DNA of 64,000 bases from Zingiber officinale (taxonomy: Eukaryota > Streptophyta > Magnoliopsida > Zingiberales > Zingiberaceae): NCBI RefSeq assembly GCF_018446385.1, contig NC_055998.1:19771173-19835172 (forward strand). The letters run 5' to 3'. Every line of letters starts with the position of its first letter. Position 1 is the stretch's first letter. Under the pieces are notes generated by a model. It had not been told where the DNA came from, searched no databases, and worked only from the letters and a program-made list of their open reading frames with translations. The position numbers were made by a program, and so were the translations under genes. Of this stretch, positions 22,743-31,888 are shown piece after piece.

Positions 22743-23531
22743 TGATCCTGTCCGAACGCTGAATCAACGGACGCTGGGCACGTGGCGCTCTCCGAATGGC
22801 TGACGTAGATCTTCGACCGGTCGTACGGACCTCTGGCGAACCTGCAAGGAAGTCGGGCCGGGATGGGGTTCCCGGCGACGACCCTCCGACGCTCAATTCA
22901 GCCTAGTGGACAACAAAGAAGTGGCTCTCAATCCCAGAGAATGCGTACCTCCGGCGAAGTGTGAGGCTCCTTATATAGAGCTGTGAAGGGGCTCACGCAC
23001 ACATACCAAGGCGAATACATGTCCTCAGCCCATACCTCAGTATGGGCTTGTCAGAAAAACTTACCTGACACCATACTGCTATAGTCCGAGCACGCCTCTG
23101 ATGGGACAGCGGAATCCTCTGTCATAAGATCCTGCGTATGGCCTGATCATCGAATATACCCGCTGTCAGAAGATGTTCCCTTGTTCTTTTCTCCTTTTAC
23201 GCCATACCGAGCGTCCGACCGGCCGACAGTTCCCTCACGTCCGGTCGGTCGTAAGTGTTGGTCCGCTCGGGAGATTCCCGGTCGTGTGCTCTATGGGCTG
23301 TTCGCAGTGTTGCTACTTTATGTCTTTGGCCGAGCGGGCTACCCGCTCGGCCATATGACCCTGTTCAACACGAGCGTCGGAACCCCGACTCCCCGCCGGG
23401 GTGCCTTTGCTTTCATCTAGACCCCGGTCGGCCGGTCGGTCAACCATTATCCGATCGGTCTTTCGACCTTTTGACTTCCACGTGGCGTTGACTTCCCGGA
23501 ACGGGGGTCCCCTGTTCTTACAGCCGGATCA
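22743..23531 (-). repeat. 3' LTR of Tat copy 2 (789 bp)
   Basis: On the minus strand it begins TGATCCGGCTG and ends CAGGATCA. TATA box TATATAAG at 22970-22977. It matches 30733-31520 throughout. ORFs in it are chance products. Confidence 0.92.
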
Positions 23532-23550
23532 CTTGCCTCCCCTTCAAGTC
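23532..23550 (-). other. Polypurine tract of Tat copy 2
   Basis: On the minus strand GACTTGAAGGGGAGGCAAG directly precedes the 3' LTR; it matches copy 1. Confidence 0.85.
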
Positions 23551-23589
23551 CGGTCGAAGGAGGCGATTAGTCCGACTGACAGGACGATT

Positions 23590-24660
23590 GTTTCGTCGAT
23601 TTTTAACGTCGGAGCTCGACGGTCTTCCGCTCGGAGGGTTTATAGTCGTCGGCTCGACTCTCGATTTTTAACGTTGGAGCTCGACGGTCGTCCGCTCGGA
23701 GGGTTTATAGTCGCCGGCTCGACTCTCGATTTTTAACGTCGGAGCTCGACGGTCTTCCGCTCGAAGGGTTTATAGTCGCTGGCTCGACTCTCGATTTTTA
23801 ACATCGGAGTTCGACGGTCTTCCGCTCGGAGGGTTTATAGTCACCGGCTCGACTTTCGATTTTTAACGTCGGAGCTCGACGATCTTCCGCTCGGAGGGTT
23901 TATAATCGTCGGCTCGACTCTCGATTTTTAACGTCGGAGCTCGACGGTCTTACGCTCGGAGGGTTTATAGTCGTCGGCTCGACTCTCGATTTTTAACGTC
24001 GGAGCTCGACGGTCTTCCGCTCGGAGGGTTTATAGTCGCCGGCTCGACTCTCGATTTTTAACGTCGGAGCTCGACGGTCTTCCGCTCGGAGGGTTTATAG
24101 TCGCGGCTCGACTTCGATTTTTAACGCCGGAGCTCGACGGTCTTCCGGAGGGTTTATAGTCACCGGCTCGACTCTCGATTTTAACGTCGGAGCTCGCGGT
24201 CTTCCGTTCGGAGGGTTTATAGTCGCCTCTCGACTGTTTTTAACGCCGAGCTCGACGGTCTTCCGCTCGGAGGGTTTATAGTCGCCGGCTCGACTCTCGA
24301 TTTTTAACGTCGGAGCTCGACGGTCTTCCGCTCGGAGGGTTTATAGTCACCGGCTCGACTCTCGATTTTTAACGTCGGAGCTCGACGGTCTTCCGCTCGC
24401 TCGATTTTTAACGTCGGAGCTCGACGGTTTTCCGCTCGCTCGATTTTTAACGTCGGAGCTCGACGGTCTTCCGCTCGGAGGGTTTATAGTCGCCGGCTCG
24501 ACTCTCGATTTTTAACGTCGGAGCTCGACGGTCTTCCGCTCGGAGGGTTTATAGTCGCCGGCTCGACTCTCGATTTTTAACGTCGGAGCTCGACGGTCTT
24601 CCGCTCGGAGGGTTTATAGTCGCCGGCTCGACTCTCGATTTTTAACGTCGGAGCTCGACG
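23590..24660 (-). repeat. Minisatellite of Tat copy 2, ~65-bp units
   Basis: About 17 units, each with TTTTTAACGTCGGAGCTCGA and a GGTTTATAGTCGCCGGCTCG segment as read on the plus strand. They are much more uniform than those of copy 1. Two units near 24395-24440 are shortened by about 30 bp. The unit is homologous to the copy 1 array when read in element orientation. Confidence 0.92.
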
Positions 24661-24783
24661 ACCTCTAAGGCTAATTTTAACACTTCCGTTCGGCGAAGAT
24701 ATTTGCCATCTTTTATCATTTTGCTTCCTGCATTACAAGGACATGGACGACCAAAACATATAAAATTACATTTAGCGCACCTC

Positions 24784-25473
24784 TCACCCAGCTCGGTACG
24801 GCTGGAGATGATTCGCGCTCCATGGTCGGTCCAGCCGCCGTCCGTCTTCATTCTCCAAATAATAAGCACCCGAGCGGAGCTTCTCGACGACTTTGAAGGG
24901 GCCCACCCAAGGAGCCTCCAGCTTGCTAACGTCTCCGACCGGCTTTACTTTCTTCCAGACAAGGTTGCCAACCTGGAATGCTCTGGGGATTACGCGACGG
25001 TTGTAGTTTTGATTCATCCGTTGCCGGTACGCCATCAGCCGGACGGACGCCTTGGCTCGCTCTTCGTCGACCAAATCTAGCTCCATGTTCCTCCGCTCGG
25101 CGTTATCATCATCATAATTCTGGATCCGGACGGACTCGACGCCGACTTCGACCGGAATAACCGCTTCGCCGCCATACACCAAATGAAAAGGCGTGACGCC
25201 CGTTCCTTCCTTTGGGGTCGTGCGGATGGCCCATAAGACGCCTGGCAACTCGTCCACCCAGCTTCCTCCCATGTGGTCCAGTCGGGCTCGAAGAATTCTA
25301 AGGATTTCTCTGTTGGTTACTTCCGCTTGGCCGTTGCTTTGTGGATACGCTACGGAAGTAAAGTGTTGTTCAATGCCATAACTTTTGCACCAATCTTCTA
25401 GCAGCTTCCCGGAGAACTGTTGTCCGTTATCAGATACGAGGTGGCAAGGGATGTCGAACCGACAGATTATATG
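24784..25473 (-). pseudogene. Integrase core and C-terminus, Tat copy 2 (downstream of TRIM insertion)
   Basis: On the minus strand the frame is open from the TRIM border at 25473 to the stop at 24784. It keeps the second catalytic Asp (LVSDNGQQF), the glutamate region (PQSNGQAEVTNREI) and the C-terminal GNLVWKKVKPVGDV segment. It is cut off from the first Asp by the insertion at 25474-26208. Confidence 0.85.
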
Positions 25474-25670
25474 TGTAGGATCGAAAAGAATTTAGATATC
25501 TCCACAATGACATGATATTGTCCACTTTGGGCCTAAGCCCTCATGATTTTTGCTCTTGGGCTCTACCCAAAAGGCCTCATGCCAATGGAGATATCTTTTT
25601 CTTATAAACCCATGATCTTTTCCATGTGTTTTCAATATGGGACTATGTTTGCAACCTTGCAACCCCAACA
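25474..25670 (-). repeat. 3' LTR of the TRIM
   Basis: 197 bp. It contains inverted 11-mers AGATATCTCCA and TGGAGATATCT about 80 bp apart. Confidence 0.9.
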
Positions 25671-25724
25671 ATCCCCCCCTCAAACAAAGGACCATGGGCT
25701 TCCCACGTCTGATCCTCGACCCAC

Positions 25725-25880
25725 CAGGTCTTCCTGCCCCTCGGTCTACTCGACCTACTAGGACTTCCTGCCCCTCGGTCTACCCGACCTACTAGGACTT
25801 CCTTGCCTAGCCGCAACTAGGACTTCCTGCCTCTCGGTCCACCCGACCTACTAGGACTTCCTGCCTGGTGTCTGGTCCTC
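25725..25880. repeat. Short direct repeats inside the TRIM
   Basis: Four to five copies of a ~37-bp unit with CGACCTACTAGGACTTCCTG and CCCCTCGGTCTAC. A looser form (CACTAGGACTTTC) recurs in the Copia leader near 41640-41800. Confidence 0.75.
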
Positions 25881-26011
25881 TTGATCCGAACATAGGAGCC
25901 CCCACTTTCTTTGTTCGAGGTCAATATTGTACTCACATGGTTCAATCAGACCATAGCTCTTGTGCACAGTCGACGGTTAAACCTTCTGGCAGTCCGGGTT
26001 CTAATACCAAT

Positions 26012-26208
26012 TGTAGGATCGAAAAGAATTTAGATATCTCCACAATGACATGATATTGTCCACTTTGGGCCTAAGCCCTCATGGTTTTTGCTCTTGGGCT
26101 CTACCCAAAAGGCCTCATGCCAATGGAGATATCTTTTTCTTATAAACCCATGATCTTTTCCATGTGTTTTCAATATGGGACTATGTTTGCAACCTTGCAA
26201 CCCCAACA
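26012..26208 (-). repeat. 5' LTR of the TRIM
   Basis: 197 bp, one substitution against the other LTR (G at the site where the left copy has A in CTCATGATTTT). Confidence 0.9.
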
Positions 26209-26213
26209 ATATG

Positions 26214-26564
26214 CTGCCAGATAAACTTCTTGACCATCTGCTCGGTGATCTTGGCTAGCGGCTCGGCCTCCACCCATTTGGAAAAATAGTCGACCGCCAC
26301 TAGTAGAAACTTCCGCTGACCGGTCGCCATAGGAAACGGACCCACAATATCCATTCCCCACTGGTCAAACGGACAGGATACAGTAGCTGCTTTCATTTCC
26401 TCCGCTGGTCGGTGGGAGAAGTTGTGATACTTCTTGCAGGAAAGACACGTCGCGAAGGTCCAAGCGGCGTCTGCTTGCAGGGTTGGCCAGAAGTATCCGA
26501 CCAGCAGGATCTTCTTAGTTAGCGATCGTCCGCCCGGATGCCCTAAGCACGATCCTTGATGCAC
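26214..26564 (-). pseudogene. Integrase N-terminal part, Tat copy 2
   Basis: It contains the zinc region (TCLSCKKYHNFSHRP) and first catalytic Asp (WGMDIVGPF) and ends at KKFIWQHI, where the TRIM enters. A TAA at 26568-26570 separates it from the upstream part of the polyprotein. Confidence 0.85.
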
Positions 26565-26567
26565 TTC

Positions 26568-28076
26568 TTAGAGGATGTACACCGCGTCTTCCGAGCTCAC
26601 ACATTTTAAAAGCGGACGGGAGAAAGCCTTCTTGTAGAGTTGGTCTCCAATGAGCGTGAACTGACCGGCTCTCCTCCTTAATAGCTGGGCTGCTTCCCGA
26701 TCGGATGGTGTTGCCCCCGACCGAAGAAATTCTATGATGGCTGTCCTCCAATCGCTTGGAAACTCGAGGCCCTCCATCTGGTCGACGTGCGCCACCAAAG
26801 ATACTTGTTCAATTGGCTGCTGGATGACGACCAACGTTATTGAACTTGCGAGTTTGGCTAACTCATCTGCCGCCTGGTTTTCCGCTCGGGGTATCTTCTA
26901 GATATTGACTTCTCTGAAGTTCGCCTTGAGCTTTTCGAAGGCTTCAGCGGAGAGTTTGAGCCGAGCGTTGTTAATCTCAAAAGTTCCAGAGAGCTGCTGA
27001 GCTGCCAACTGAGAGTCTGAATGGAGGGTTACCCGACCAGCCCCTATATGTCGGGCGACCTGCAAGTCGGCTATAAGGGCCTCATATTCTGCTTCGTTAT
27101 TTGTAGCTCTATAATCCAACCGGACGGATAAGTGCATCTTTTCTTCTTGAGGAGAGAGTAATAGTATGTCAATCCCGCTTCCGAGCCGAGTGGACGATCT
27201 GTCTGCAAATATTTTCCACATAGCTTCGGGCTCTGGCTTTTGCACTTCGGTGATAAAATCTGCCAAGGATTGCGCCTTTATCGCCGAGCGGGGTTGATAC
27301 TGAATATCAAATTCGCTCAACTCCGTTGTCCATTTGATGAGCCGTCCGGACGCTTCTGGGTTCAACAGCACTCTTCCCAAAGGGCTATTCGTCCGGACGA
27401 TGATAGTATGTGCCAAGAAATAGGGGCGAAGTCTCCGAGCGTTGAGGACCAAGGCAAAAGCTAGTTTCTCGAGCTTAATGTAGTGAGATTCAGCGTCTTT
27501 TAAAATATGACTTAAGAAATACATGGGCTCATCTCCGCTCGCCCTTACTAATGCCGAGCCCACTGCTTGCTCGGTCGAAGATAAGTAAATACAGAGCGGC
27601 TCACCCACAGCTGGCTTGGCTAGCACAGGCAGAGAGTTCAGGTATGCCTTCAGTTCTTCGAACGCCCGATCGCATTCTTCATCCCAATGAAACTTGGTAG
27701 CCTTGCGCAAGATTTTGAAAAACGAGAGACTCCGATTGGCCGTCTTCGAGATGAACCTGGACAATGCTGTTATCCGACCGGTCAAGCGCTGGACTTCCCT
27801 CAGATTTCTTGGGGGCGGCATATCTTGTAATGCTTTTACCTTGCTGAGATTTGCCTCGATGCCTCGCTTGGTCACTATGTAGCTCAGGAAACGCCCGCCT
27901 TTTGCTCCGAACAGACACTTCTGAGGGTTCAGCTTAACTCCATACTTCCTCAGCGTTTGGAAAGTCTCCTCCATGTCTTTAAAGAGATCGGCTGATCGGA
28001 CGGACTTGATGAGGATATCGTCCACGTATACTTCCAAATTGCGTCCGATCTGCTCCTTAAACACTTTGTTCATCAA
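26568..28076 (-). pseudogene. RT end, RNase H and second RNase H, Tat copy 2
   Basis: One frame carries the RT palm (YVDDILIKSVRSADL), the connection, the Ty3 RNase H and the second RNase H (NNEAEYEALIADLQ, LHSDSQLAAQQ). The linker to integrase follows. It is interrupted by TAG at 26898-26900 (CAG in the family, IQKIPR) and TAA at 26568-26570. Both are C-to-T changes in Gln codons. Confidence 0.88.
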
Positions 28077-28106
28077 TCGCTGGTAAGTTGCTCCCGCGTT
28101 CTTCAG

Positions 28107-29044
28107 TCAGAACGGCATCACATTGTAGCAGTACGTGCCGTCGGCTGTAACGAAGCTAACCTTCTCTTGATCCTCTCGGGCGAGCGGCACTTGATGGTAG
28201 CCCTGATAGGCGTCAAGCATGCATATCAACTCGCAGTCGGCTGTGGAGTCCACCAGTTGATTGATTCGGGGTAAAGGATAAAAATCCTTGGGGCACGCTT
28301 TGTTGAGATCCCGGAAATCGATGCAAACTCTCCACTTGTTGCCCGGCTTGGAGATTAGTACTACGTTCGCCAGCCAGCTTGGGAACTGGACCTCGTGTAT
28401 GTGGCCGGCCTCCAGGAGCTTCTCGACCTCCGCTCGGATGATGGCATTTTGTTCGGCGCTGAAGTCCCTCTTCCTTTGCTTTACCGGCCGAGCGTCTGGT
28501 CGGACGTGGAGCTCGTGCTGCGCTATACTCGGCGAAATCCCGGGCAACTCATACATTGACCAAACGAAGACATCACAGTTTCTCTGGAGGCATTTGATCA
28601 CTTCCTCTTTCTGGCTTGCTTCCAGATCAGCCGCAATGAATGTGGTGGCCTCCGATCGGATCGGGTGAATCTGCACTTCCTCTTTTTCTTCATAAACCAA
28701 AGTGGGTGGTTTTTCGGTTATAGCATTCACCTCGATCCGTGACGTCTTCCGAGCGGAATTAGCTTCAGCTCGGACCATCTCGACGTAGCATCGCCGAGCC
28801 GCCAGCTGGTCTCCTCGTACTTCTCCCACTTTATCTTCCACCGGGAACTTGATTTTCTGGTGGAAGATGGAGACGGCCGCTCGGAATTCGTTGAGCGTCG
28901 GTCGCCCCAAAATGACGTTGTATGCTGAGGGAGAGTCAACCACGACGAAGTTTGCAGTCCGCGTCCTTCTGAGTGGCTCCTCTCCCAGCGAGATAGCCAG
29001 TCGGACCTGTCCGACCGGCAGAACTTCATTGCCCGTAAACCCAT
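28107..29044 (-). pseudogene. Protease end and RT start, Tat copy 2
   Basis: The frame carries VILGRPTLNEF (protease), a linker with a zinc-free acidic segment, then KWRVCIDFRDLNKACPKD (RT). It ends at a TGA (28107-28109) inside MPFGLKNAG. It joins gag only by a one-base frameshift near 29047. Confidence 0.85.
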
Positions 29045-30687
29045 AAATGGGGGGTTATCATGGGCAGCAGCTCGGCTCGATCAATTTGTAGTTGGTCGAA
29101 GGCCTTTTTGAATATGATGTTGACCGAGCTTCCTGTATCGATGAAAACACGGTGAATAGTGTAGTTGGCTATTACCGCTTTGATGAGGAGAGCGTCATCA
29201 TGTGGCACTTCGACTCCCTCCAAGTCCCTGGGCCCGAAGCTGATTTCGGGACCGCTCGCCCGCTCTTGGCTGCAGCTGACCGCATGAATCTGAAGCTGTC
29301 TGACGCTCGCCTTCCTTGCTCGGTTAGAGTCGCCTCCGGTCGGCCCGCCAGCAATAATGTTGATTTCGCCTCGGGAAGTGTTGCTTCTATTTTCTTCTTC
29401 CCGAGCGGACGGTCTGGGCCGCTCCCTAGATATCCGGGGATTGTCCTCACGCCTCGGAGTATGATGCCTCTCTGGAGTCTGTCTCTGTCGCCTGTCGGAT
29501 ATCATCCGATCGGCTTCACGAGGTCGCTGTCGCCTGTCGGATGATGGCGATCGGCGGTGGCCACCCCGGGGCACGGGGTGGGCGATCAGAGGAAGGCTTT
29601 GGCAATCTCTGGTGTTGTGTGTATCGGTCCGATGGAAAGAGCAGAACATGGGGGTCCATACCTTCTTCTTTGGTTTGGGCCACTCGGTAGATACTTCTTG
29701 AATGACGTGGGATCTTACATGTTGCTGGGGGCGAGCTTCTTTAGCTCGTGGTCCTCTGGGCGGCTGATGAGCAGTGTGCGGCTTCTGCTCGGCAGTGGGC
29801 GCCCGTTCGGTTGGGGCTTCCTTCCTTCGGGCCGCTTGGGCTTCCTCCACATTGATGTATTCATTGGCCCGGTGTAGCATATGATCGTAGTCTCGGGGCG
29901 ACTTCCGAATGAGCGAGCGGAAGAAGTCCCCGTCCACGAGACCTTGCGTGAACGCATTCATCATTGTCTCGGAGGTTACCGTTGGAATGTCCATGACCAC
30001 CTGGTTGAATCGCTGGATATAAGCTCTGAGCGACTCTCTGGGCTCTTGCTTGATGGCGAATAAGCTGACGCTAGTCTTCTGGTAGCGCCGACTGCTTGCA
30101 AAATGGTGGAGGAAGGTCGTGCGGAAGTCTTTGAAACTTGCGATGGATCCGTCCGGCAGCCTCCGAAACCACCGTTGAGCCGATCCCGAGAGGGTGGTTA
30201 GAAAAACCCGACACTTCACTCCATCTGTGTATTGATGAAGGGTAGCTGTGTTGTCGAACTTACCCAAATGATCATCCGGGTCGGTGGTTCCGTTGTATTC
30301 ATCGATCGCCGGGAGCACATAGTGCTTTGGCAGAGGGTCTCGTAGAATGACCTCTTAGAATTGCCGATTGATCCGCTCGGGAGAAGCGTCCGCTCGGGGG
30401 GCCTTGCCTTTTCTGTTGTCTCGTATTGGTACTTCATCTGATGAAGATCCTCGATCATGATTAACTGCTGGGGCTTCAGGAGGCGTGCGGAATAGGGCCC
30501 GATGAAATGGAACCATGGCATGAGGTGCTTCCGCTCAGCCCCCTGATGCTGATGTTGCTTGCTGTTCAATCCGCTCGGCTTGCGACTTTTGTCTCTGTTT
30601 CACAAGCTTAACTGCTCTTGTCTCGATCAAAGCGTCGAGCTCCTCTGTGGAGAGCATCACCGAGTGCGGTCGTCCAGCCTCGTCCAT
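29026..30687 (-). pseudogene. gag: Gag and protease start, Tat copy 2
   Basis: The ATG at 30687-30685 (MDEAGRPHSVMLSTEE) corresponds to the copy 1 start at 97. A frameshift in the N-terminal low-complexity part and a TAA near 30355 break it. From 30318 to 29026 the frame is open, with the gag domain, the CX2HX4HX4C knuckle (FCSFHRTDTHNTRDC) and IDTGSSVNII. An extra base near 29047 ends it early. Confidence 0.85.
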
Positions 30688-30711
30688 TGCTTCCGATCGG
30701 ATGCAGGAGCG

Positions 30712-30729
30712 TTCCCACAGACGGCGCCA
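30712..30729 (-). other. Primer binding site of Tat copy 2
   Basis: On the minus strand TGGCGCCGTCTGTGGGAA, identical to copy 1, three bases after the 5' LTR end. Confidence 0.85.
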
Positions 30730-30732
30730 AAT

Positions 30733-31520
30733 TGATCATGTCTGAACGCTGAATCAACGGACGCTGGGCACGTGGCGCTCTCCAAATGGCTGACGTAGAT
30801 CTTCGACCGGTCGTACGGACCTCCGGCGAACCTGCAAGGAAGTCGGGTCGGGATGGGGTTCCCGGCGACGACCCTCCGACGCTCAAGTCAGGCTAGTAGA
30901 CAACAAAGAAGTGGCTCTCAATCCCAAAGAATGCGTACCTCCGGCAAAGTATGAGGCTCCTTATATAGAGCTGTGAAGGGGCTCACGCACACATACCGAG
31001 GCGAATACGTGTCCTCATCCCATACCTCAGTATGGGCTTGTCAGAAAAGCTTACCTGACACCATACTGCTACAGTCCGAGCACGCCTTTGATGGGATAGC
31101 GGAACTCTCTATCATAAGATCCTGCGTATGGCCTGATCGTCGAACATACCCGCTGTCAGAAGATGTTCCCTTGTTCTTTTCTCCTTTTACGCCATACCGA
31201 GCGTCCGACCGGCCGGCAGTTCCCTCACGTCCGGCCGGTCGTAAGTGTTGGTCCGCTCGGGAGATTCCCGGTCGTGTGCTCTGTGGGCTGTTCGTAGTGT
31301 TGCTACTTTATGTCTTTGGCCGAACGGGCTACCCGCTCGGCCATACGACCCTGTTCAACACGAGCGTCGGAACCCCGACTCCCCGCCGGGGTGCCTTTGC
31401 TTTCATCTAGACCCCGGTTGGTCGGTCGGTCAACCATTATCCGATCGGTCTTTCGACCTTTTGACTTCCACGTGGCGTTGACTTCTCGGAACGGGATCCC
31501 CTGTTCTTACAGCTGGATCA
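30733..31520 (-). repeat. 5' LTR of Tat copy 2 (788 bp)
   Basis: On the minus strand it begins TGATCCAGCTG and ends ATGATCA. TATA box TATATAAG at 30960-30967. It points away from RPL21M, whose ATG is 369 bp past its outer end. Confidence 0.92.
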
Positions 31521-31525
31521 TCAAC
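31521..31525. repeat. Target-site duplication of Tat copy 2, right
   Basis: TCAAC, identical to 22738-22742. Confidence 0.85.
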
Positions 31526-31567
31526 TTTAAAAGACATTTTTAGAAAATTATTAGACTTTTAAAAGAC

Positions 31568-31570
<3 letters not shown>

Positions 31571-31616
<46 letters not shown>
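31571..31616. repeat. (AT)n microsatellite
   Basis: About 46 bp of pure AT dinucleotides between the two flank-repeat copies. Confidence 0.9.
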
Positions 31617-31619
<3 letters not shown>

Positions 31620-31620
<1 letters not shown>

Positions 31621-31760
31621 ACATATGAAAAATGATATTGACGGAGCTTATGTTGCAGTTCATCTCTTGATCATTCTTACAGTTTATGCCTGATTTAGGA
31701 ATTCTCAACTTTAAAAGACATTTTTAGAAAATTATTAGACTTTTAAAAGACATTAAAATA
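31620..31760. repeat. Intact copy of the flank repeat
   Basis: It matches 22652-22742 plus 31521-31573 as one uninterrupted unit and shows the state before Tat copy 2 inserted. Confidence 0.8.
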
Positions 31761-31811
31761 GGATAATCCGAGATGCCCATGTGCTACGCTAAAATTGCAG
31801 TGTGCCAACTA

Positions 31812-31820
31812 AAACCCTAA
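31812..31820 (+). promoter_or_regulatory. Telo-box upstream of RPL21M
   Basis: AAACCCTAA, about 70 bp before the ATG. Telo-boxes are common in promoters of plant ribosomal protein genes; function here is inferred. Confidence 0.55.
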
Positions 31821-31888
31821 GTCCCTTACTAAAGCCCGTTGATTCCTATCGCTCGCCTCCTGGCTGAGGCCCTGCGAGAGAAGAGACC

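Larger units (their letters stand above)
25474..26208 (-). mobile_element. TRIM-like miniature LTR element nested in the integrase
   Basis: Two 197-bp direct repeats (25474-25670 and 26012-26208) begin TGTTGGGG and end CCTACA on the minus strand and differ at one base. They flank 341 bp of non-coding DNA. A perfect 5-bp TSD ATATG surrounds it (25469-25473, 26209-26213). On the minus strand a primer site TGGTATTAGAACC follows the 5' LTR and a purine tract TTTGAGGGGGGGA precedes the 3' LTR. It codes for no protein and must have used enzymes of another element. The near-identical LTRs make it a recent insertion. Confidence 0.93.
22743..31520 (-). mobile_element. Complete Tat-type Ty3/gypsy retrotransposon, copy 2
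   Basis: Read on the minus strand: 5' LTR (31520-30733), primer site, gag, protease, RT, RNase H, second RNase H, integrase, minisatellite, PPT, 3' LTR (23531-22743). A 5-bp TSD TCAAC flanks it. The two LTRs differ at roughly 4-5 percent of positions by eye, mostly transitions, so the insertion is old enough to have decayed. The integrase is split by a miniature LTR element. Unlike copies 1 and 3 it has no antisense ORF between pol and the 3' LTR. Confidence 0.95.

Noticed and set aside
23173..23736. Several plus-strand ORFs near the end of a Tat LTR
   Set aside because: They are inside the LTR and minisatellite, are antisense to the element and recur in the other LTR (31245-31543).
25474..26208. 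Cassandra-type TRIM with 5S RNA promoter in the LTR
   Set aside because: I looked for a 5S-like internal promoter in the 197-bp LTR and saw none.
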